Source: Yamagishiella unicocca
Taxonomy: Eukaryota; Chlorophyta; Chlorophyceae; Chlamydomonadales; Volvocaceae
Assembly: GCA_003116995.1 (NCBI GenBank)
Contig: BDSL01000067.1
Coordinates: forward strand, 1-64,000
DNA: 64,000 bases
Direction: 5' to 3'
Shown here one piece after another: positions 43,423-52,800 of the stretch. Position 1 is the stretch's first letter; each line of letters begins with the position of its first letter. The notes under the pieces were generated by a model. It worked only from the letters and a program-made list of their open reading frames with translations, searched no databases and was not told the origin of the DNA. The position numbers were made by a program, and so were the translations under genes.

Positions 43423-45071
43423 CTAGGCAGGAAGCACTGTTAGGAGGCGTGGGCAGGAGGGCAAGTCAGGCGCCGGCTTTCGTGTTGATGCGGTCGGCAT
43501 TGATGATTTCAGGTAAGCACATGTCAGCATCGCGGTGCGGCGACGAAATTTGAGCTCACCGTTGGCCTTGAAGAGCTCGTCCGAAGCGTAGTTACCCGGA
43601 CCCATGTATCTGCAAACCACCACTTTGCAGCCGCCCATCTTGATGGCACCGTTCGGGAACTCGACCGGCCAGTCGGTGAAGGCAACGCCGCAGCCGACGG
43701 CCCTGCTGCCCTTCCACACCTTCGGAACAGGTAGGTAGGAGTAGGTAGGAGATCAGTGATGGAAATGCTTGGAACGTCTGTGTGTCGGATTCAGTTCCGG
43801 AAGCCGAGCGTAATAAAAATCAGTTGTGTCAGTAGCACCAGCAGCGCGCGAAACTGTGTGATACCCACCAGCTGCGAGAAGTGGAACAAATTTTTGCCTT
43901 TGTTGTCATTGTAGGGGTGCTCGGTGTTAAAGTTGTAGGAAAACGATTCGGTGTACCAGGCATCGACAGCATCAGCACACGTAGTTGCGGGCGGCGGAAA
44001 CTGCATTGCCCTCATAAGGTTCTCGCCGTACACGCTGCTAGGCTGGTGCTCCATCATGCAGCCCTGCGCCGCCAGCTCTACGGCGTACGCCTGGGACTCC
44101 TTCGCCAGGGTCGCGTTCCAGGTCAGGTTCTGCGCATGGTGCTTAGTGCGAAAGACGTTGTGACGAACCAGGGTCCGGTCGGAGTCCAAGCAATTGCCAC
44201 CTGATGGGATAAGGCGGCGGCGAGACGGAAAGAGAGTGGATGTGCAGTAATACAGATGCAACAGAAGCGGGTAAAAGTTTGAGTAGCATGTTGTAACCGC
44301 AAGCCAATGGAACAGGCGCGAACATGCATGGCCCATTAGGCAATCCGTAACGCAGTAGGACCTACCGGAGGTGGGCAGCAAGGGCAGTGTGCCGACAGCA
44401 ACAGGCCTCAAGGAGGGAAGAGGCTGCGGGGACGGAAGAGGCCGAGGAGAAGGAAGAGGCTGCGGGGAAGGAAGAGGCCGAGGAGAAGGAAGAGGCTGCG
44501 GGGAAGGAGGAGGCCGAGGGGAAGGAAGAGACCGAGGGGAAGGAAGAGACCGAGGGGAAGGAAGAGACCGAGGGGAAGGAAGAGACCGAGGGGAAGGAAG
44601 AGGCTGCGGGGAAGGAAGAGACCGAGGGGAGGGAAGAGGAGGGGGGCTGGTAGGACGAGTGGGAGGTGACCGGTTGGTAGGCGGTTGAGTGGAAGCAACT
44701 GGCTGGGGCTTGGGCGACGGACGAGGAGATGGCTTGGGGGAAGGAGGAGAGCGAGCGGACGAAGGAGGCTTCGGCTCCGCGGAGCCATTAGACTTAGCGT
44801 ATAGAGTTGCTTCCGCCTTCAAGCGCCGGTTACCGCCGCGCAGCTGACGGCCTGGAGGACAAACAAGAGGGTGAACTGGAATCAGCGCTTTGCGGCTGCA
44901 CTTGCCGGCTCATCAATCTAAAAGCATCTTCATTTTGGAAGGTTTGGCACAGCGAGGGGAATCCCTGATGATCAGGTCGTTCCTACCTTCAGTGTGTTGT
45001 CCGGTTGCTACTGCCAAGAAGTAGAGCGAGAAGAGCAGCAGCCGAGCGGCAGCTGTAATGATCAATGCCAT
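43423..45071 (-). CDS. Secreted CAP/SCP (PR-1-like) protein with proline-rich domain, gene B
   Basis: Same structure as gene A: exons 44987-45071, 44366-44851, 43869-44200, 43560-43719 and 43423-43436; 358 residues. Signal peptide MALIITAAARLLLFSLYFLA; second exon begins GRQLRGGNRRLKAEATLYA and is then Pro-rich with an LPSPRS repeat; the CAP domain is nearly identical to that of gene A (CMMEHQPSSVYGENL, WYTESFSYNF, LFHFSQL/VWKGSRAVGCGV, VVVCRYMGPGNY), with the full tetrad. The high similarity runs on through the last intron and past the stop codon, so A and B are recent duplicates. Here the retained-intron reading also ends at the same stop codon, in the same frame, so the splicing of the last 14-base exon cannot be settled from this copy alone. 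Confidence 0.82.
44400..44645 (-). repeat. Coding minisatellite in CAP gene B
   Basis: Tandem 18-base units (gaggggaaggaagagacc and variants on the plus strand) encode the six-residue Leu-Pro-Ser-Pro-Arg-Ser/Pro repeat of the proline-rich domain, about 13 copies. Confidence 0.85.
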
Positions 45072-47040
45072 TGTTTATAAACTCTCTAGAAACTCACGTC
45101 AGAAGTTGTTATTTCCCTCAAGGGTTCTGTGCGTCGGAAGGTCAATCGCCGACAAAGAATTGCAATGAGTGTTCTGTAGGCTGAAGGCGTTCGCTAAAGC
45201 CAGCAGAGGTGCGATGACATAGACGTCGATGGGCGAGCTTATATGGCAAGCAGGTGAGTCGATTGCTCATCGAGCCATCGAGCCGCGCAGGTGTCGTTCA
45301 GTACGGAATCTGGCCACAGCTGCAACAGCAGAGAAAGCGCTGTGGTTGTAGCAAGGGGGAAGCCGTCGCGAAGTGCTATTGAGCTTATAATCAGACGATT
45401 TTCATTATACGCTGCCCTAGTTGTTGTATTGGAATATGAAATTGCGTGGCTACACCTGACCCGTACGTAGCCTACCAATTAAGCAGGGTAGCCGTCCTCC
45501 CAACCGAAAAACAACCGCTGGCCTTTGACAGTCGCTATCCTGTTCAAAAGGGGTATCTAGCATTTGTTCATCTGTTCACATAGATAAAATTGCAAAGTTT
45601 GTATTTCCTTGCCTGTTCAACGCGAACTAATGCGCTCTCAGCACGCACGGGCACGCCCCACGGGCACGCCACAATTTAGTGCTGTAGGCGGTTTTAGTCC
45701 GCAGGGCGTTGAACGCCCGTGAGAAGGCACTGAGGGTGTGAACAATGCACATGACCACATTGAACTTCTCCTTCTCACGAGAGTTAATCGAGTTCAACAT
45801 ATCGGCTCTGTTCCACCTGCCGTACACACCACCCACTACAAGTGCGGGAGTATCCTTCTTTGTTACAAGGCAGCCTCGCGCACTGCAAAGATTTAATTCA
45901 TGCATACTTTTGTATTCTTAGGGTTGCGAAACTTTTGCATTGGTAGAGTTGCGAAAGGCCGTGTGGAAGTATGTGAGCTTTCGGTCGCAGTCCGTTCAAA
46001 AAAGAGGGCCACCGCTTCGTGAACTTGCGGTACCAAATTAGCTTCATCCTCCGCGCGGTTTCCTATTATAATAGGGCGTTGCTCGGTTGCTTGCGACGCA
46101 GCGTTTTCCGCTTTCAGTTCATACCAACTGCTGGTCCGGGAGTACGGTGCCGTCACTGGCGTCCCGAACAGCCACGAACAGTGCTCAACATGCTCTTGTT
46201 CCTTGCAATCGCTAGTACACTTGGCAAGTCGGGCAAACGACAATCCGTCCAGCCTCACCAGCCAAGCACTACTACTTCAGGACTGGGAAATGGTGGGAAA
46301 CCAATCCAGCTTTCGAAGAAGTCCGAACGGCCTGGAACAGCGTTCGACAACGTTCCAATGAAACCCAATGTTTGCTATGCACCAGTGGTCGGTAGGTTAA
46401 TAGCCTCATTCTTCCCGGCAGTCACACCAGCAGATAGCGTTCTAAGCGGAAACCACTCCCAACACCGCGCCCGTTCCCCGGGTCAGGCCAAAGCGCGCAC
46501 GCGGAGGAGGTGGATGGGGCAAGCCGGCCTGAAAAATGGCCGGCAAGGAGTAACTACAACAGCAGACGCCGCTAACAGCGGCAGGCTGCCGCTAAGAGCG
46601 TTCTGCATTCTCAGTGCAACAGAGCCATAGTTCGCTGTAATCAATCTTGTTCAGAGCCGCTTCAACCAGACTCTTGAAACGAACGCTCATACTTCGCTCT
46701 GCATAAGTCATCTTATTTGACAATATGGCGGCATGCTGCTTTGAGGCCATTCAACCGGACGGTGCTGCTCTGAGGCCATTGTGAAGTGCTGTCAATTGCT
46801 TTCGGTTGCTGCTATGCTGACCCTGGCTGACCCCGCGGGAGCTAAAACGGTTAAGATTCCAGGCGGCTTCCAAGTTCATCTTTCATTAGCCTGTCAAAAA
46901 CTCTGCAGGCGCATGAACTCCTTGCCTACGCTAGGAGCTGCTCTTACGCGGTTTTATATGGCACTATCTCATGAATAACGCTGTGATTAGAACTGCTGCA
47001 ACACGGTGGTTTTCTGCAAAGACTCCGTCACACAATGTCA
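45072..47040. other. Intergenic, no gene supported
   Basis: Holds the promoter of CAP gene B. A 203-codon open frame at 46019-46630 (plus strand) has no recognisable domain and an equally long antisense frame, so it is not called a gene. Confidence 0.5.
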
Positions 47041-47045
47041 CACAC

Positions 47046-47415
47046 CGGGGCGATAATAAACAATGCAGGTAGGGAGAGGGTGAAGCGTGGTGAAGACGCA
47101 CCGACGAAGCGACGATGGACAGCAGCAAACGGCAAAACGACTAGCCGTAAACGTCCAAAGCCATCACGGCCTGTAGCGCTACGTTGATTCTCCGAAAAGT
47201 ACAAACACCGACGCTCCAGCGTCCCAACAGGAGCAGCCCCGCTCCCGAACCAAGCGACGTTCGTACGTCGTATATTGCAGAAAGTCATGGTTTTCCTCGC
47301 AAACTCGGAAAACCGTTACGTTTTCCGTACACGCTCAGTTACACACTCAGGCACACTCTGCTAGAGTCCCATCGGGGCGATAACAACCAATGCAGATAGG
47401 GAGAGGGTGAAGACG
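47046..47415. repeat. Pair of ~42-bp direct repeats
   Basis: cggggcgataataaacaatg.. at 47046-47086 and cggggcgataacaaccaatg.. at 47373-47415 are alike over about 42 bases, ending gggagagggtgaag. They lie 327 bases apart, immediately beside a tyrosine-recombinase fragment, and may be remnants of element termini. Confidence 0.7.
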
Positions 47416-47448
47416 GACCGAACTTCCAATAATTACGAGTTGGGGCGC

Positions 47449-47899
47449 CTAGTACTGCAACACCCCCATCAACCATTTGCGGGCTTCCATTCCCTCCTTC
47501 AAGTACGCCAACATGGCCTCGCGCGACCGCCAGCCGCCGTGTGCCTGGAACAAGCGCTCGCTCACACCCTGTGCCGTCACCGCCGTCACTCCCCCCGCGC
47601 GCAAGCTGTGCAGCCCAAAGCGCTTATGGGCCTCCTCCTTCGAAAGCCCGAGAACCTTCGCCACGTACACCCCAGTGCCGGAACAACGGCTCCTCGGGCG
47701 CCCACTGCGCCCCCGCCAGGAACCGCCGCAACAGCGCCACCGGGCGCACCTCCGACCGCCCGGCCGTCAGCACGACCACGTCCCCTTCCCGGAACTGGTC
47801 GTTCTTACGCTTGCTCAGGAACAACTCCGCACGGTCCTCCTCCACGCGCACATCCCGGGCAAGGAGCCGCTGCGCGTCATCGTACAGCAGACACCCCAC
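47449..47899 (-). pseudogene. Tyrosine recombinase (DIRS/Crypton-type) fragment, frameshifted
   Basis: On the minus strand the segment 47624-47899 reads FLSKRKNDQFREGDVVVLT and PVALLRRFLAGAQWAPEEPL, and after a frame change near 47660 the segment 47449-47670 reads RFGLHSLRAGGVTAV and FQAHGGWRSREAMLAYLKEG. HxLRxGGxT.., HGGW and the catalytic Tyr context (LAYLKEG) are the C-terminal catalytic motifs of tyrosine recombinases found in DIRS-like and Crypton transposons. The N-terminal half is missing and the frame is broken, so the copy is dead. Confidence 0.75.
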
Positions 47900-47975
47900 A
47901 AAAAGGCTTGTGGGTTGGGGCTCACAAAAAGGCTTGTGGGTTGGGGCTCACAAAAAGGCTTGTGGGTTGGGGCTC
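47897..47975. repeat. 26-bp tandem repeat next to the recombinase fragment
   Basis: Three copies of a 26-base unit (cacaaaaaggcttgtgggtt plus ggggct) abut the truncated end of the recombinase fragment. Confidence 0.9.
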
Positions 47976-48199
47976 GGGCTCGGGCTTATGAGGCTGTCGT
48001 CAGGGAGCTGCTCGCTTTGTCGCATCTCACAGTGTTTGCATTTGGGCTGCTATATGCGATAAAGAAGCGCCTCAGGTTTCTGTTGCTATAACTTTATAAG
48101 ATTGCCGTTGACGATGGGTCTTCAATCGGGGTCAGAGTGACGATGGGCAAGCGTTTGCCGAAATAATGTCCGACCGTTAGGGTGGGGGTCTCGGGCGGT

Positions 48200-48530
48200 G
48201 TCTCAAGGGGTCTGGGGATGCCCCAACGCAGCAAAGCCCCTCAGAAGGGACCCAAACTCCACCACCCCACGGCGAATGGCACGATCCAGGAGACCACTTC
48301 CCGGAGTAAGAGGGTGACCACCAGCCCCCGGCCTTTTCAAGGCCGCAGCAATAAACCGGCGCCCCACCTCCATGGCAGTAATAGCCGCCAGGATTACTAC
48401 ATCCGAGACGCAGGGCCGCACCCTGAGGGGTGCCTGCACCAATAATAGGCAGGCTCCCACTTCATGCCAGACCAGAGCCGCCGAAACACTTGCTGCAGGG
48501 CATTCAGGGCCGCTGGTAGGACAGTGTCAG
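48200..48530 (-). mobile_element. Second copy of the retroelement fragment seen at 13.9-14.4 kb
   Basis: Minus-strand reading AAITAMEVGRRFIAAALKRP and LDRAIRRGVVEFGSLLRGF match the 13.9-kb copy (AATTAMEVGRRFMAAALKRA, LDRAIRR-type). The downstream DNA part (accagagccgccgaaacact and on) is also shared with 14330-14385. A SINE-like copy starts right at its edge (48523). Confidence 0.65.
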
Positions 48531-48599
48531 GCGATGCGCCCGATGGCTCTACCTTTTAAGGTCTGGAGCCCACTGTAATAACTACTACTACTGCTACTT

Positions 48600-49866
48600 C
48601 ACCACCAACACGGTCGCAGGCAATAGAAGCAGCTAGGCGGATCAAACCACACTTGAAGGAAAGCAAAGACAGCCTCCGGCCCAGAAGGCACCAGGCAGGC
48701 GGACATGCGACCAGCGAAGAGCACCCGCAGGCAGGAGCCGCTCAGGCCCCCTGGGCAGCCAGGGTTCAACCGGGACACCGCCAGCGACCACCAACCACAC
48801 GGAGGAACGGGTGAGTGGCCCCCATGGCACCCCACTCGAACCGCGGCACACCTAGCTGGGCAAAACCCCGCAGATGGGCCCAAAACCCTAAGCCCTAAGA
48901 GCGCCCGCCGATGTATACGGGCGCTCTCGTGTCTGCGAGTTTGCCGTACACATGGTGCACGTCGGTTTCTGTCCCATTCATCTCCTTCAGTGACAGGCGA
49001 TGTTCTACCTTCTGGTTTGGAACCCACTGTAACAGTTACTACTACTTAAATGCTACGTGAAGGGGGCAGTGAGAGCCGTATTTTGGGAATTGGGTCGGGG
49101 GCACGATCTATCATTACAAACTGGGGGGTAGGGAGCATCCGTGCCACCCGTGCGAATGGCATCCGCAAAATTGTGCATCGCCGCTCGCTCTTATCAGTCC
49201 CTAACACTTCCAATGACAAGTACTACTACTTCCAATGGTTCAAACGACCGGCGAAATCTCTGCAAGATCCATAACGACGTTTAATGCCTCCTAGCATTCA
49301 TATTTGCCTACACCCTACGGCGACCTTACACCTAAGCGATGGAATGTCCGGATGACACATCCGCGTGCGCATGCTGTTTTGTGGCGGCAATTAACTGTGT
49401 CCTACGATGCCTGAAGCGCCACTTCAATTACATCCTGCACAAGACGTATCCATCCCTTCCACCAGAAAGGCGGGAGTTAACAACGCCAACACGTTTTACT
49501 TGGAAGGCAACGCGTTTCAGATGTACTCAGTTCGGATTTAAAAGGGACCGAAGGTTGCGTGGGGGGAAACCCTTCCGGTGCGTGCCCCCCCTAGTACAAC
49601 GCCCCCCCCACCCTTGAATTTTAGGTCGGCCAAACACAACCGAGGCAAGCTTCTCAATGCGGAAAACATGAGCCTCCATACACATGACGTCCCCATTCTT
49701 GGGCAACGCTAGCCACGTCACCTTGGGTACATTTAGGATCCGACCATCACACCCGTCCTTGCGAGTCAGGCGGACGTTGCCAGCGGCGCGCCCGGGTTGT
49801 CATGGTGCTTCATTCAGCAGCATGGGCCGACGCCAGTGGAGCCGGTAGCCGACGCGGTGGTGGCCA
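48600..49866. other. Repeat-bearing intergenic region 3' of CAP gene C
   Basis: A T-poor stretch at 48640-48900 resembles in composition, but not obviously in sequence, the tract at 36.1 kb. A SINE-like copy lies at 48948-49046. At 49527-49790 the minus strand has an open frame (GNVRLTRKDGCDGRILNVPK..) of ordinary composition, but no family, start or splice site could be assigned. Confidence 0.45.
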
Positions 49867-52800
49867 TTACGGCAGCGCCGGCAGCACTGTGACGGGGATG
49901 GGAAAGGCGCATGGGCACATGGGCGAAACAGATGGCCGTACATGTGCAGCCACCAAAAAGGGATTTTACCCGTATGTCCCGGTCGACTTGGTGACACCCA
50001 ACCCAACCCAACCCAGCCCGAGCTACATTCGGTTTGCTTGGCCGCCACCAGCTGGAGGTTCAGGATTGACGCCCCGGAATCAAGCAACCCTGGAGCGAGC
50101 ATCGCGTCATCCTTGCTTAATATCTCACCGTTTTCCTTGAACAGGTCGTCACTTCCGATGTTTCCAGGGACATGGAACCTGCAGATCGTGATCTTGCAGC
50201 CGCCGGTGACGGTCTGTGAGTTGCTTAGCTTCATAGGCGTGTCGACGATTGACACGCCGCAGCCGACTTCGGTGGAGCCCCGCCACACCTGCGGTGTAGA
50301 GGGAGGAATGGGTCCACGTCAGATGCTCAGGGACCGAAAGGGACTTGCAAGGCCGTCAACACAGTGCCTTTCTCAGTGTCCGGCGATGTGCCCGATGGTT
50401 CTACCTCTTGGTCTGGAACCCACTGTAACCGTTACAACAACAACGAAAGGCCTCCAACACGTCAACACAGCAACACAGCAACACACCAACGCGCAAACGC
50501 CACCAGGCCGTAACAGCGCACGCTGGTCATCCGGGTCAGTCAAGGGTTCTCGTCATCGATAGTCGTCGACCGAACGCCATTGACTTTATCAGGTTTGACG
50601 GGGCACAAACAAGCTCCGGCACAGGAGCGAAACGGCTCATCGAACGGCGTCGGGACGTACCAGCTGTGTGAACGAATACACTCGAGTGTTAGTGATGTCC
50701 GTGAACGGGTGCGCGGTGAACTTGTAGTTCGCTGACTGGTTGTACCAAATGGTGACTGCCGGGGAGCACGCTGCAGCCGGCTTGGGATACGCCACGAAGG
50801 CCATGACATTCTCGCCGTTCTCCGGGACTTGAAGGTTGCCGCAGCCGAGCGCTGCCTGCGCCTTAGCGTGCTCTAATGCGACGCGGGCTAGACCGGCGTT
50901 CCATGTGAGAGCAAGCGCCTGGTGCTTCGCACGGTACTGGTTGATGAGCGCCAGGGTGCCAGCGATATCGGAACAGTCGCCGCCTGCGCGCGATCGATGG
51001 TGGTTTCGAGGGGCCGCAGTTGCGCAGGACGTGGGTGCGTGTGGGCGGGGGCGGTTAGCTGGCAGTTGATGTAACCGGCGCTAACCAGCAAGGTCGCCGC
51101 GATGAAGTGTAAATTTGCAGAGCAAGGCTTGCTTGCGCGCTCAATGCGCTTCTCTGATGCTGAGGGTTTACGACGGCGTGGGCGCTTACTCGTCCCGCGA
51201 CCCTCGTGGCCCATGCGCTTCATCCCGTGCTGTGCCAAATGCCTCGTACAAAAGTGAACAAGACGCGAGGCAAGTCAGTAATGAACAACGGTGCGCATCA
51301 GTAGGTGAAATTTACCGGCGGAACCCTTGGGACATGATGAAACGCTACAGCCATTTTCCTTCCGATCACCGACACGAGCGCCATCGCCACCGCACTACTG
51401 TCATACTATCCCCACCGCTCCCGCCGCGCGTCGGCAAGCGAGCCCCGCTCCCGCGCGCTGCACATGCGCTTACCGCTGGGTGGCGCACCAGCACCCGGGG
51501 GCGGGCTGCGCGGCGGAGATGGCGGCGGCGAAGACGGCGGCGGACTGGGCGGCGGCGGAAGCGGCGCCAGCACTGCGGGGTCCAGGAGCAGGGGCACAGG
51601 CAGTCAGAGAACACGACCCTGCTCCGAAGCCCACCGAGGCTAAATGGTGTCAGCAGCTTCAGCACCTGCTGCCGCGCTCCTGGCTGCACTGGGCTGCCAA
51701 GCGCAACAAGACAAACAAATGACGCAGTGGGATTCTCCGTGACTCACCGTTTGCGGCGTACATGGCGTCAGTGGGGTAGTTGCCCCGCGCTCGGTACCTG
51801 CAGACTATCACCTTGCAGCCGCCAGCCAACCCGCCGCCGAGGTCCTTGCCAGTGACAGCCACACCGCAGCCGAAAGCGCTCGTGTTCTTCCAGACCTACG
51901 CCCGTCGTGGGGGGCAGTAGGGTGGCCAGCATCGGAGTCAGGGGCTGGGCGGCACTGACACGCTGCACACTCGTACCACGTACGACCGCGCCGCCAATCC
52001 GTACGCAATCCAGCCCAACGGCTTTCAGCACATCCATGCAATGTGTACGGGTAGCTCATGCACCCACACCCACACACTGTGGAAGGTAATGACGGGCCAA
52101 TCAAGCAGCACGGGGAACTTCAAGGGTGTAGACCATTTTTCGTTTCAACAGTTCATGCAAACGTCCAGCAGGTCTGCGTGTCTTTGACTCGTGTCTAATC
52201 TTCCATGGTCAGCAGGGTCCATTCAGCAGGCCAGCGCCACGTCTGGTGCGTTTGAACCACCTTGAAAACTTCAGGGGACCCCAGGGAATGGCCTGCCTGG
52301 GTGACACCCACCATCTGAGTGAAGTCGTACACCCCGTTGTTCCAGTTATCCTGGTATGCGCGAGCGGCGGCGAAGTTGTAGTTCTCCGACTCGCCGTACC
52401 ACCTGTCAATTGCGATCATGCACGTGGGCAATGGCTTCGGGTACGAAGCGGCTGAAAGCAAGCTCTCTCCGTAGCCGGCTCCCATTGAGAACTCCAGACT
52501 GCAGCCCTCCGCTGCCAGCTTCGCCGCGTGGGCCTGCGCGCCACCCGCGAGGCCGGCGTCCCACTTGACGGGAGGCGCCTTGTGCTGCCTCCGGTGCGCA
52601 TTGACTTGCGCTAGGATGCCGTCGGAATCTGAGCAGTTGCCGGCTGCTCGGGGTGATGACGGTGGTGATGGTGATGACGGCAATGATGGTAATGATAACG
52701 ACAGCATAGGAAGGGGTCAGGCAGGAGGTGGGAGGGAGGGTTGGTATGAGAGGAACCGCAACTGTCGGCGGGCGATGAACGAAAGTGCATGCCCAACCTC

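Noticed and set aside
43423..43719. Unspliced long C-terminus for CAP gene B
   Set aside because: It stays open to the same stop, but the same reading in gene A ends elsewhere after a one-base shift, so the tail is not under coding constraint; splicing to the 14-base exon explains both genes and gene C.
46019..46630. 203-codon open frame on the plus strand
   Set aside because: No conserved motif, a similar-length antisense frame, and it lies in repeat-rich intergenic DNA.
49867..52643. CAP modules 2 and 3 as separate genes
   Set aside because: No signal peptide or promoter-sized gap precedes either module, while the linker exons join them in phase 1. The hydrophobic LHFIAATLLVSAGYINC stretch near 51.1 kb has no ATG in a suitable place.
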